64,000 nt of DNA from Schlegelella aquatica (GCF_026013905.1 NZ_CP110257.1:2316001-2380000); one strand, 5' to 3'; positions 25,855 through 33,433 are shown, counted from the stretch's first letter. Translations and numbers: made by a program. The notes: generated by a model from the letters alone, not told the origin.

Positions 25855-26274
25855 GTGATCCGTCGCACGCAACAACTCCTCTGGCGCCTGTTGGCCCTGG
25901 CCGCCCTGGCCCTCGGATTCATCGGCATCTTCCTGCCGGTGATGCCGACCGTCCCGTTCGTGCTGCTCGCCGCGTGGGCGGCCGGGCGCGGCTGGCCTCA
26001 ACTGGAGGTGTGGCTGCTCAACCACCCGCGTTACGGCACGCCGATCCGTGAGTGGCGCGAGTACGGCGCGGTCTCGCGCCGCGCCAAGTGGTTGGCCTGC
26101 ACGATGATGGCCGGCAGCGCCGCGATGCTGTGGTTCGCCCAGGTGCCCACTTGGTTGCGCGGCACCCTCTACGCGCTGCTGCTCATCGTCGCGGTGTGGC
26201 TGTGCACGCGCCCGGAGCGCAAGGTCCTCGGTGCCGACGCCGATCCTTCCCCGCCGGGGACGTCGGCACGCTGA
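25855..26274 (+). CDS. DUF454 (YbaN-like) inner-membrane protein
   Basis: The 139-residue product matches the DUF454 family: FIGIFLPVMPTVPFVLLAAWAAGRG near residues 22-46, NHPRYGTPIREWREYGAVSRRAKW and a C-terminal pair of membrane helices. The function is unknown. GTG 25855 is the nearest start before conserved sequence (VIRRTQQLLWRLL); a TTG at 25801 is an alternative and neither has a clear ribosome-binding site. It lies 97 bases downstream of DUF1854 and may be read from the same promoter. Confidence 0.8.
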   Translation: MIRRTQQLLWRLLALAALALGFIGIFLPVMPTVPFVLLAAWAAGRGWPQLEVWLLNHPRYGTPIREWREYGAVSRRAKWLACTMMAGSAAMLWFAQVPTWLRGTLYALLLIVAVWLCTRPERKVLGADADPSPPGTSAR

Positions 26275-26315
26275 TCGCCCCGTCTTCTTTCTCTTCTTTC
26301 TATCGAGTGCGCCGC

Positions 26316-27917
26316 TCAGGCGGCCATGGGAAACGCGGCCGCCACGCGGTTCTTGCCGTCGCGCTTGGCGCGGTACATGGCCTGGTCGGCCAGGCGCACG
26401 AGTTGATCCGCCTCGTCGACCCCGTCAGCCGGGTACAAGGCGACCCCGATGCTGGCCGACAACCTCACCTCCTCGCCTGCGAGGGGGAACGGCTGGGACA
26501 ACAGCTCGTTCAGTCGATCGACGAGCTTGAACGCCATCTCGCGGTCCGGCAGATCGGCGAGCACGGCCACGAACTCGTCGCCCCCGAGGCGCGCGAGCGT
26601 GTCCGTCGCCCGCAAGGCGTCCTGCATGCGCCTGGCGAGCGCGACGAGCAACGCATCGCCGGCATCGTGGCCGAGCCGGTCGTTGACGGGCTTGAAGCCG
26701 TCCAGGTCGACGAACGCCACCGCCACCAGCGTCTGGTAGCGCTTGGCGCGTGCGATCGCGTGCGCGAGGCGGTCGTGCAGCAACAGGCGGTTCGGCAGGC
26801 CCGTCAGCGCGTCGTGCGTGGCCGCCCGCTTGTACTCGTTCTTCAACTCGGCCAGGCGTGCCCGTTCGGTCAGCAACTGGCGCTGCTTGACGAGCAACAG
26901 GGCGACGAGGCCCGCGAGCACCACCGTGAGCCCGGAGCCCACGAGGATCGCCGCGCGGTACCGATCCCAGACGTCCTGCCACTTCAGCTCGCCCACCCGG
27001 TCGAAGGGCGGGAACCGCAGGCGGCGCATCACCTGTTCCACCGAGAGGTAGTCGGCCGGCGGGTTGAACCCGGCGATGAGGGCCGCCCGCGCAGCCGGAT
27101 GATCGGGCGAGAGGCTGTAGAGCGCGCTGGCGATGCGCGCGACCTGCTCGCGCGGCAGGTGCGGCAGCACCACGAAAGGCCACTCGGGATACAGCCGCGT
27201 GGAGACCAGGTACGGATACTCCGCCAGCCGCTGCACGTGGATCGCCTCCACCGCACCTTCGAGTGCCGGGCTTTCGGCGCGCATGTGCTCCAAGATGCCG
27301 GTGCGGATGAATCCCGCCTCCACTCTGCCGCTGGTCACTGCATGGACCACGGCATCGTGAGAACCGAGGTCGACCAACTGAACATCACGCGGCACCCGTA
27401 TGCCCACCTGCTCGAGCTCGTAGGCCTGCGCCGCGTAGCCACCCAGGAATCGCGTCCCCGGAATGCCGATGCGGCGGCCTTTGAGGTCCTTGAGCGTGCG
27501 CGGCGCCCCTTGGCGTGCCGGCACGATGATCACCCCCCCGAGGCTTTCGGTCGGCACCCCGTCCTCGATCGAGACCAGCGTCGCCAGGGCCCCCGTCAGG
27601 TGATTGCGTGCCCTCAGCTGCACATAGTGCACCGGGTTGGTCATCAACATGTCCATCCGACGGTGTGCGGCGGCATCCTCGAGTTCGTCCAGGGTGAGCA
27701 CGTGCAGCTCCACCCGTGTCCCGAGACGCGATGCGAGGTAATCGGCAAGCGGCCGGAAGCGCTCCTCCATCACGGCCTTGGACCGGTACGCATACACGGC
27801 CAGTCGCAAAGGCGGCGCATCGACTGTCAGCGTGCTCGCGCCCGCCACGCCGGCCGCGAACCACCACGTGAGCCAGGTTGCGAGACACCACCCCGCCCAT
27901 CGGCGTGCGAACCTCAT
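26316..27917 (-). CDS. Diguanylate cyclase with periplasmic PhnD-type sensor
   Basis: The 533-residue protein has a signal-anchor start, a periplasmic PhnD-like phosphonate/phosphite-binding domain (~35-275; LRLAVYAYRSKAVMEERF, MLMTNPVHYVQL, LKGRRIGIPGTRFLGGY), a membrane helix (~320-340), then a GGDEF domain. The active-site motif GGDEF is at 445-449, and the inhibitory I-site RATD precedes it by five residues, so it should make c-di-GMP with product inhibition. The ligand is inferred from the family only. ATG 27917 overlaps the stop of the upstream binding-protein gene in ATGA. Confidence 0.92.
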   Translation of the reverse strand: MRFARRWAGWCLATWLTWWFAAGVAGASTLTVDAPPLRLAVYAYRSKAVMEERFRPLADYLASRLGTRVELHVLTLDELEDAAAHRRMDMLMTNPVHYVQLRARNHLTGALATLVSIEDGVPTESLGGVIIVPARQGAPRTLKDLKGRRIGIPGTRFLGGYAAQAYELEQVGIRVPRDVQLVDLGSHDAVVHAVTSGRVEAGFIRTGILEHMRAESPALEGAVEAIHVQRLAEYPYLVSTRLYPEWPFVVLPHLPREQVARIASALYSLSPDHPAARAALIAGFNPPADYLSVEQVMRRLRFPPFDRVGELKWQDVWDRYRAAILVGSGLTVVLAGLVALLLVKQRQLLTERARLAELKNEYKRAATHDALTGLPNRLLLHDRLAHAIARAKRYQTLVAVAFVDLDGFKPVNDRLGHDAGDALLVALARRMQDALRATDTLARLGGDEFVAVLADLPDREMAFKLVDRLNELLSQPFPLAGEEVRLSASIGVALYPADGVDEADQLVRLADQAMYRAKRDGKNRVAAAFPMAA

Positions 27918-28885
27918 CTGAGATCTCCCACCGGCTCGGTGGGCAGCCACCGCCCGTCCGCGAGGTCTTTCAGATCGTCGCCCCGAGCCACGAGACCGCC
28001 GGCCACCAGCACCCGGTTCACCGCCGCAGCCGTACGCGCCAGCTTCGGCGCCGCGCCGGACAGATAAGCGTGGTTGCGCTCCAGACCGGGCAATTCCAGG
28101 CCCGAGAAAGACCGCCGCACCGCTTCGACCGTCGTTCCCCGCCACGCCGCGATCCTGCGCAACGCGTCATCGGGGCTCACGCGCAGGTGCTCCAGGGCAC
28201 GGAAGTGACTGGCGACGAGACCTCGCAGTGCCTCGTCCCTCCCGGCCACCCGGTCCCGACGGACCGCGAGCACGTCCAGGATCAGGTCGGGAAACGCACT
28301 GCTGTCCAACAGGCGCCGAGCCCCGAGGGCCGTCAGGCGACTCGCCACCGGCTCGTAGGTCACGGCCGCGTCGATGCGCCCTTCTTGCCAGGCACGCACC
28401 TGGCCGTCCGGCGGGATGTCCAGCACCTTCAGTTCGTCGCGTCGTAAACCCGAGAGTTCGAGCAGTTTGCTCAGGACCAGCTCGCCCGTGCCCGAATGCT
28501 CCACCGCCACCCGCCGGCCGACGAGATGGGACCATTCACGGATCTCGGGACGCACCAGCACCGCGTCCGCCCCGATGGAGTCGTTGAATACCAGCGCAGC
28601 GACCAGCGGCAGCCCTTCCGTGCGGGCCCTCATCATCTCATCCAGGGTGATGGCAGCCCCATCCAGCGATCCTTCAGCGAGCGCAGCCAAGGAATCGCCT
28701 GCCCGCCGCCCCTTGCGCAACTGCACGGCAGTCGGAATCCAGCCGAACTGCTCGGCCAGGAACAAGGACTCGTAGCCCGGCCAGGGATGCACGCCAAGGG
28801 CAAGCACCCCGCGCTCGGCGCTGCAGCCGATCAAGCCTGCACTTCCCCAGGCCACAGCCCCTTTCAGCCAGTCACGTCGGTGCAC
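27914..28885 (-). CDS. NMT1/SsuA-like solute-binding lipoprotein, operon partner of the GGDEF sensor
   Basis: The 323-residue product is a periplasmic binding protein of the NMT1/THI5-SsuA group: LGVHPWPGYESLFLAEQFGW, GDSLAALAEGSLDGAAITLDEM, GRRVAVEHSGTGELVLSKLLE and WQEGRIDAAVTYEPVA. The N-terminus HRRDWLK resembles a twin-arginine signal and LIGC a lipobox. Proteins of this group usually feed an ABC importer, but no permease or ATPase gene is near. Instead it overlaps the PhnD-GGDEF gene in ATGA, so it may feed a sensory rather than a transport function. Similar HAMP/sensor pairings are known, but the ligand here is unknown. Confidence 0.85.
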   Translation of the reverse strand: MHRRDWLKGAVAWGSAGLIGCSAERGVLALGVHPWPGYESLFLAEQFGWIPTAVQLRKGRRAGDSLAALAEGSLDGAAITLDEMMRARTEGLPLVAALVFNDSIGADAVLVRPEIREWSHLVGRRVAVEHSGTGELVLSKLLELSGLRRDELKVLDIPPDGQVRAWQEGRIDAAVTYEPVASRLTALGARRLLDSSAFPDLILDVLAVRRDRVAGRDEALRGLVASHFRALEHLRVSPDDALRRIAAWRGTTVEAVRRSFSGLELPGLERNHAYLSGAAPKLARTAAAVNRVLVAGGLVARGDDLKDLADGRWLPTEPVGDLR

Positions 28886-29039
28886 GATGGTCCTGCGATG
28901 TTCCCTCGACAGTCCGGACGCCGCTCACAAACGGCCGCGCCGGAAGCACAAGCAATATGTCATCGACCCCAGTCGCACGAACTTGAGCCCGTGCACACAA
29001 AAAAGACGGGATTCGACCCACGCTTCCGACGCCACACGC

Positions 29040-29304
29040 GTCCCGCACCAACGATACAGAGGCTGCTTCGCGAGCGTCAAGCAACTCGCCACGCGGGGCC
29101 TGCCAGCCCACACACCGCCCCTCACGGCGCACGACGTGCCGCGGGACCAGCACCTCGCCTTCGACGTCGCGTTCTGCGTCCCGCCGGCGCCCTACGAGGG
29201 GAGCACCATCCGCGCCTACGCTGTGCCGGCCCGAGGTACGAAGGCCGGCTCGCGGAGCTGTTCACCCGCGGCTGTCAACCGCTGCTGCGGGCCGTCGCCC
29301 CGTC
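29040..29304 (+). pseudogene. Frameshifted remnant of a GyrI-like effector-binding protein
   Basis: Frame one reads VPHQRYRGCFASV, then LPAHTPPLTAHDVPRDQ and LAFDVAFCVPPAPYEG, typical of the GyrI-like/AraC effector-binding domain. Around 29225-29235 the similarity jumps to another frame, RYEGRLAELFTRGCQPLLRAVAP. That second part is close to HEGPLAELFTRGYQPLLQAIA in the intact gene at 32012-32449. There is no intact start or end; the 3' end runs into the MarR gene. It is a decayed gene, probably related to the downstream copy. Confidence 0.7.
29246..29300. repeat. Diverged direct repeat shared with 32288-32342
   Basis: The two 55-base segments match at about 46 positions by eye, with a shared core CTGTTCACCCGCGGCT, in the same orientation about 3.0 kb apart. 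The first lies in the gene remnant and the tail of the MarR gene, the second in the intact GyrI-like gene. Recombination between them would delete the MarR, VOC, TetR and CPBP genes. Confidence 0.7.
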
Positions 29305-29754
29305 TCGTGTCTGTGCGCGATCGACGACCTGTTGCAGCAACGCCCGCAGCGTGGCGGCGTCGCAGAATTGCTGCTCCAGGGCGGCATGCGCCTCACACCA
29401 CAGCGGGTAGGCCCGCTCGAGCAGCGCATGCCCCGACGCCGTCAAGCGTACGCGGCGCTTGCGGCGATCATGCGCATCGGCAGCGACTTCCAGCAACCCT
29501 CTGCGTTCCAGGGGCTTGATCAACGCCGTCAGCGTGGTGCGGTCCATCGCCAGGAAGGGCGCGAGTTCGCCCACCGTCGGCGCTTGCCGGCGGTTCAACG
29601 CCATCAGCAGCGAGAACTGGCCGTTGGTCAGGTCCAACGGGCGAAACACCTCGTCGAAGTGACGGGCCAACACCCGCGCGGCACGCTGCGCGTGCAGACA
29701 CAAGCAGGCCTGCGCGACCTCGACCGTCTTGTCAAACGGGAACTGGCGGGTCAC
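29275..29754 (-). CDS. MarR family transcriptional regulator
   Basis: The 159-residue product is a MarR winged-helix regulator: NGQFSLLMALNRRQAPTVGELAPFLAMDRTTLTALIKPLERRGLLEVAADAHDRRKRRVRLTASG spans the winged helix (~43-107). It has three Cys residues near the N-terminus and helix 1 (ACLCLH) that might be redox-sensitive. GTG 29754 is the only sensible start; it sits within the AT-rich divergent promoter and lacks a ribosome-binding site. The C-terminal residues (TRDGATARSSG) are encoded within the gene remnant on the other strand, so the tail may be new. It probably controls itself and the VOC gene through the palindrome at 29769. Confidence 0.85.
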   Translation of the reverse strand: MTRQFPFDKTVEVAQACLCLHAQRAARVLARHFDEVFRPLDLTNGQFSLLMALNRRQAPTVGELAPFLAMDRTTLTALIKPLERRGLLEVAADAHDRRKRRVRLTASGHALLERAYPLWCEAHAALEQQFCDAATLRALLQQVVDRAQTRDGATARSSG

Positions 29755-29768
29755 AATGACTTTATTGT

Positions 29769-29780
29769 GTTGATATCAAC
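29769..29780. promoter_or_regulatory. Palindromic operator GTTGATATCAAC between MarR and VOC genes
   Basis: This is a perfect 12-base palindrome in an AT-rich pocket (TTTATTGTGTTGATATC context) of an otherwise GC-rich region, 15 bases from the MarR start and about 90 from the VOC start. MarR proteins bind such palindromes in divergent promoters, so autoregulation is likely but inferred. Confidence 0.68.
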
Positions 29781-29872
29781 GCATATTGTCCAGCCTCTCA
29801 TCCGGTCTGGAGGCTTCGATGAACACCCTGCCGGCGCGGGCCGGGCCCAACCATCCCACTGAGGAGGTCGCG

Positions 29873-30349
29873 ATGATCCCGAAGAACACCGTGTGCATCT
29901 GGTACGACCGCGAAGCCGAGCAGGCCGCACGCTTTTACGCCTCGGTGTTTCCCGACAGCGCCGTCACCGCCGTGCATCGCTCGCCCATGGACAACCCCGG
30001 CAACCGGGCAGGCGATGTCCTGGTCGTCCAGTTCACCGTCTGCGGCATTCCCTGCATCGGGCTCAACGGCGGCCCGAGGTTTCCGCACTCGGAGGCGTTC
30101 TCGTTCCAGATCGCCACCGACACGCAGGAAGAGACCGACCGCTACTGGAACGCCCTCGTCGGCAACGGTGGCCGCGAAAGCGAATGCGGCTGGTGCAAGG
30201 ATCGCTGGGGCGTGAACTGGCAGATCATCCCGCGCACGCTCACCGAAGCGCTCGCCGCGGGCGGCCCCGAGGCCCAGCGCGCCTTCGCGGCCATGATGAC
30301 CATGCGCAAGATCGACGTCGCCGCCATCGACGCCGCGCGGCGGGGGTGA
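29873..30349 (+). CDS. VOC family protein (PhnB / 3-demethylubiquinone methyltransferase-like domain)
   Basis: The 158-residue product belongs to the PhnB-type vicinal-oxygen-chelate family: FYASVFPDSAV, VVQFTVCGIPCIGLNGGP, FSFQIATDTQEETDRYWNALVG, and ESECGWCKDRWGVNWQIIP are its standard blocks. The enzymatic activity of these proteins is generally unknown. GAGGAGG precedes ATG 29873, so upstream ATGs in the same frame were not used. It diverges from the MarR gene, which probably regulates it. Confidence 0.88.
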   Translation: MIPKNTVCIWYDREAEQAARFYASVFPDSAVTAVHRSPMDNPGNRAGDVLVVQFTVCGIPCIGLNGGPRFPHSEAFSFQIATDTQEETDRYWNALVGNGGRESECGWCKDRWGVNWQIIPRTLTEALAAGGPEAQRAFAAMMTMRKIDVAAIDAARRG

Positions 30350-30353
30350 GGCC

Positions 30354-30488
30354 ATGGCACGCCTCGTCTTCGGGATGAACGTGCCGCTCGATGGATATGT
30401 CGATCACGAGGCCTCCACGCCGGGGCCGCGGCTCTTTCACCATTTCATCAGCAGGCCCGGGCGCAGACGGGAAGCCTCGACGGGCTGA
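30354..30488 (+). pseudogene. Truncated dihydrofolate reductase/RibD-like gene (N-terminal stub)
   Basis: An ATG five bases after the VOC stop opens 44 codons. The first ~33 residues (MARLVFGMNVPLDGYVDHEA, then PGPRLFHHFIS) are the N-terminus of a dihydrofolate-reductase-family (RibD C-terminal-like) protein, normally ~190 residues. The match stops abruptly; the last codons (RPGRRREASTG) are unrelated, and the TGA at 30486 is followed by the opposing TetR gene. The rest of the gene was lost, most likely by a deletion joining it to the TetR region. Confidence 0.75.
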
Positions 30489-30498
30489 CGCGGGGCTT

Positions 30499-31095
30499 CT
30501 ACGAACGCCTTCGACGGGGTGGGCGGCGCCTGGGGTCGGCACTGGGATCCGGGCCACTGGGCGCGAGGGTGTGCTGCAACTCGGCCTCGATCGCGCGCCA
30601 CAGTCGCTCGTTCATCTCCACCAGGCCGAAGTAGCGCACCATGAAGGCGCCTTCGGCCGCCAGAAAGGCCAGCCACGCTGATCGGTGCTCGGGCGTGTCC
30701 ATGCACAGGCCCTGCAGACGCTCGCGATACCACTGGCGGGTGCTCTCCAGCTCTTGCGGCGATTGCAACAGCGCCGCCAGCAGACCCGCCGCCTTGGCGC
30801 TGGAGACTTCGTCCGACCCGAAGGTCGCCGCCACATGCGCGCGCACCCGGCCCACCGGGGAGGGATCCGTGTCGGCCACCTCGCGATAACGGCGCTCGTA
30901 GGCCTGCCCGAAGCGCTCGAACAGCGCGTCCACCAAGGCGGCCTTGGTGCCGAAGCACGACTGCACGCCGCCCTTGCTGATACCCGCCGCCTGGGCCACG
31001 GCGTCGAGGGTCAGCGCCGCTGCCCCCTGGGTGCGAACGATCGCCTCGGCCACGTCGAGCACGGCATCGCGGTCGATGGACTTGGGGCGGCCCAT
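30499..31095 (-). CDS. TetR family transcriptional regulator
   Basis: The 198-residue product has a TetR helix-turn-helix: AVLDVAEAIVRTQGAAALTLDAVAQAAGISKGGVQSCFGTKAALVDALFERF (~10-60), followed by a TetR-type C-terminal ligand domain with FMVRYFGLVEMNERLWRAIE. The very C-terminus is Arg/Pro-rich and close to the deletion scar of the neighbouring stub, so it may be altered. ATG 31095 is the natural start (MGRPKSIDRDAVL). It diverges from the CPBP-GyrI-GNAT operon, which it probably represses through the palindrome at 31114. Confidence 0.9.
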   Translation of the reverse strand: MGRPKSIDRDAVLDVAEAIVRTQGAAALTLDAVAQAAGISKGGVQSCFGTKAALVDALFERFGQAYERRYREVADTDPSPVGRVRAHVAATFGSDEVSSAKAAGLLAALLQSPQELESTRQWYRERLQGLCMDTPEHRSAWLAFLAAEGAFMVRYFGLVEMNERLWRAIEAELQHTLAPSGPDPSADPRRRPPRRRRS

Positions 31096-31113
31096 GGCGA
31101 AGCTTCCATAAAA

Positions 31114-31125
31114 ATACGCTTGTAT
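31114..31125. promoter_or_regulatory. Palindromic operator ATACGCTTGTAT upstream of TetR
   Basis: ATAC and GTAT flank a four-base centre, 19 bases from the TetR start and ~80 bases from the CPBP start, in a short AT-rich stretch (31107-31132). Position and symmetry fit a TetR operator controlling both directions. The binding protein is inferred from neighbourhood only. Confidence 0.6.
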
Positions 31126-31205
31126 GATAATTGAGGCGTCCTCGGCATCTCGATGCTGCGCATCGTCGCGGTTCGGGCCGTTCCATCGCTTTTCGCAGTC
31201 TGCCC

Positions 31206-31976
31206 ATGAACCGCCCCGATCCCGCGCCCTCGACCTGGTCGCGCCGCGCCCTGCCGGTGCTGGCCGCCGGTCTGTTGGGCGTGGCCGCTTTGCTGCTGCA
31301 GCCGCCTGCGGCGCTGCTGGCCGCCACGCCCGAACTGGCGACACTGCCGCCGTGGGCGCAACGCGCGATGCTGGCACTGAACCCGCTGCTGCTCGTGCTC
31401 GCCGCCAGCGCCGTGGGAGCTACCCTGGCGCATCGGGTGGGTCTGCGCAGCCACCTGGCCGGCACAGCGCCGGCGCGCGAGCCACTCGGGGTGTGGACGA
31501 CAAGCGTGGGATGGGGGCTCCTCGTCGGCATCGCCGTGCATGGCTTGGACAGGCTGTTGGCGCCCGCGTGGGGCGAGGGCTGGCACGCCTTGGTGCAGGC
31601 CCAGGCCGGCACGGCCGGATCACGCCTCGTCGTCGGTTTGCTGTACGGCGGCTTGGCCGAGGAGGTCATCGCCCGTTGGGGCGCGATGAGCCTGCTGGCC
31701 TGGGGGCTGCTGCGGGCCTTGGGCCCCGCGCGTGCACGCCTGGCGCTCGGGCTGGCTGTTGCGCTGTCGGCGCTGGCCTTCGGGGCCGCGCATCTGCCGG
31801 CCTTGGCGGCACTGGTCGAGCTGGATGCGGCGTTGGTGGCACGCACGCTGCTGCTCAACGGGCTGGGCGCCGTGGTGTATGGGTGGCTGTTCTGCCGCCA
31901 CCACCTGGAAGCCGCCATGGCCGCCCATGCCACCACCCACCTGGCCCTGGCCGCACTGCTGGTCGGGCTGGGCTGA
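31206..31976 (+). CDS. CPBP family intramembrane glutamic endopeptidase
   Basis: This 256-residue membrane protein has about six to seven hydrophobic helices and the CPBP (Abi/CAAX protease-like) motifs: motif 1 EEVIARW (Glu-Glu and Arg, ~residues 154-160), motif 2 FGAAHLPAL with the catalytic-type His, and motif 3 HATTHL near the end. Such proteins cleave or process peptides inside membranes; bacterial members are linked to bacteriocin self-immunity, but the substrate here is unknown. It is the first gene of a plus-strand operon, divergent from TetR. Confidence 0.87.
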   Translation: MNRPDPAPSTWSRRALPVLAAGLLGVAALLLQPPAALLAATPELATLPPWAQRAMLALNPLLLVLAASAVGATLAHRVGLRSHLAGTAPAREPLGVWTTSVGWGLLVGIAVHGLDRLLAPAWGEGWHALVQAQAGTAGSRLVVGLLYGGLAEEVIARWGAMSLLAWGLLRALGPARARLALGLAVALSALAFGAAHLPALAALVELDAALVARTLLLNGLGAVVYGWLFCRHHLEAAMAAHATTHLALAALLVGLG

Positions 31977-32011
31977 ACGACGAATCCGAGGACATCCCGC
32001 CAGGAGCGTGC

Positions 32012-32449
32012 ATGCAGCTTCACACCACCCCACCCACTGCGGTGCTGCGCCGCACGCACCGCCTGTGCCTCGAAACCGTCGGCACGCACGCCGCGCAGGC
32101 CTACGCCGAGCTGCACGCCGAAGCGCGCTCGCGCGGCCTGACGGTCAACGGAGCGCCGATCTTCGCAGCCCGGGGCCTGCCGCAGGACGCGCACACGCCG
32201 TTCGATCTCGATTTCTGTCTGCCGGCCACGGGCGGTGACCTGCCCCTGCTGCCCGCGCTGCGCTGTGTGCGGCGGATCCATGAGGGGCCGCTGGCCGAAC
32301 TGTTCACCCGCGGCTACCAACCGCTGCTGCAAGCCATCGCCCAGGCGGGCCTGCGCACGAGCGGCGAAAGCCGCGAGATCTATCACGCCTGGCACGGCCC
32401 CGAGTCCCCCGCCAACCGCATCGAGATCCAGATCGGGATCGAGGGATGA
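32012..32449 (+). CDS. GyrI-like effector-binding domain protein
   Basis: The 145-residue product is a stand-alone GyrI-like/SOUL-type ligand-binding fold: GLPQDAHTPFDLDFCLPA, CVRRIHEGPLAELFTRGYQPLLQAI and the closing NRIEIQIGIEG. Such domains bind small molecules, or gyrase in the SbmC case; the role here is unknown. CAGGAG precedes ATG 32012. Its stop overlaps the next gene's ATG (ATGA, 32446-32449). A decayed relative lies at 29040-29304. Confidence 0.78.
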   Translation: MQLHTTPPTAVLRRTHRLCLETVGTHAAQAYAELHAEARSRGLTVNGAPIFAARGLPQDAHTPFDLDFCLPATGGDLPLLPALRCVRRIHEGPLAELFTRGYQPLLQAIAQAGLRTSGESREIYHAWHGPESPANRIEIQIGIEG

Positions 32450-32913
32450 CCGAACGCGACGCTGTCTGTTCCACTTTGAACGTGCGGCGCTTCCAGGCCG
32501 ACGACTTCGTCGTCTACCGGCGCTGGTACGCCGATCCACTGCTGGACCGGCACCTGGGCCCCATGGACGATGAATGGCTCGCGCACGTGCTGGCCGACAC
32601 CGAGGGCGAGCAATGGGCGGTGCTCGCCGACGGCGCCCTCGTCGCTGTCATCGGCCTCACCCCGGATGCCGAGCACGACGCCTGGGTCATCACCGACGTC
32701 GCCGTCGATCCGACGCGCCGCGGCCAAGGCTGGGGAAGGCGCGCCTTGCACGCCTTGCTCGCGCTGCCCGCGATGCAGACCCGCCACCGCTGGCGCGCCT
32801 ATGTCGCCGAGGACAACCCGCAGGCGCAAGGCTTCTTCGATGCGCTGGGCTGGCAGCGGCTGAAGCGCCCGGGCGCCGACGATGCGTTCTGGACCTACGG
32901 TTGGCAGCGCTGA
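32446..32913 (+). CDS. GNAT family N-acetyltransferase
   Basis: The 155-residue product is a GNAT acetyltransferase: VRRFQADDFVVYRRWYADP at the start, WVITDVAVDPTRRGQGWGRRALHALL with the acetyl-CoA loop (QGWGRR), and VAEDNPQAQGFFDALGWQRL. The substrate is unknown. The ATGA overlap with the GyrI-like gene makes it the last gene of the CPBP operon. The bidirectional hairpin at 33029-33056 follows ~115 bases later. Confidence 0.86.
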   Translation: MTERDAVCSTLNVRRFQADDFVVYRRWYADPLLDRHLGPMDDEWLAHVLADTEGEQWAVLADGALVAVIGLTPDAEHDAWVITDVAVDPTRRGQGWGRRALHALLALPAMQTRHRWRAYVAEDNPQAQGFFDALGWQRLKRPGADDAFWTYGWQR

Positions 32914-33023
32914 GCACTGGCGTGCGGAACAGAGAGGCGCCGGCCGGGCCTGAAAGGCCGCTTTCTGGCTGAGCCGCTCGCGAGGCCACATGCGAACACC
33001 GCGCCCACACGCGCGCTTTGCGC

Positions 33024-33056
33024 AAAAAGAAACCCGACCGAGAGGGGTCGGGTTTC
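33024..33056 (-). terminator. ssrA: Intrinsic terminator of ssrA
   Basis: GAAACCCGACC (33029-33039) pairs with GGTCGGGTTTC (33046-33056), an 11-bp stem with a six-base loop. Read on the minus strand it is followed by five T (33028-33024). It begins eight bases after the tmRNA 3' end. Confidence 0.93.
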
Positions 33057-33063
33057 AGGCGGT

Positions 33064-33423
33064 TGGTGGAGCCGGCGGGAATCGAACCCGCGTCCGCAAG
33101 CCATCCTCAGGCAGATCTACATGCTTAGCTGTCTGATTTGAGTCTCACGGCTGGGTCGCGCAGCAGCACGCTACCCAAGCCGCCAGTCACTGGATCTCGT
33201 ACTGAGCCGTGTGACCCGGCGCAGTACCAGCCGATGTGAATGACCTCGCAGCCCTTGCGGGCCCGGCCCATCGGCCAACCGTTGCGAGGCTCACCGGTGT
33301 TTAAGCGGCGAGGGCGAAACGTTCGTCGTTCGCAGTTAACTTGTTCCAGTGGATTTACGAGCGAACTGGTGCTCGGCATGCACCGCACTGATTCCGCACC
33401 CACGTCGAAACCAGGTCGGCCCC
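33064..33423 (-). ncRNA. ssrA: Transfer-messenger RNA (tmRNA)
   Basis: tmRNA rescues stalled ribosomes with SmpB by adding a degradation tag. On the minus strand, the 5' end GGGGCCG (33423-33417) pairs with the 3' acceptor strand CGGCTCC before the encoded ACCA (33064-33067), forming a seven-base-pair stem. The T arm (GGTTCGATTCC) lies just inside the 3' end. The tag reading frame at 33333-33301 encodes ANDERFALAA followed by TAA, the standard betaproteobacterial tag. The length of 360 bases is normal. Ends are predicted from the acceptor stem, with terminator and -10 box in place on either side. Confidence 0.97.
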
Positions 33424-33433
33424 TTGAGTCGCC

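Noticed and set aside
33125-33403. Short open frames within 33064-33423
   Set aside because: The region is tmRNA, with acceptor stem, tag frame and terminator, so these frames are not genes.
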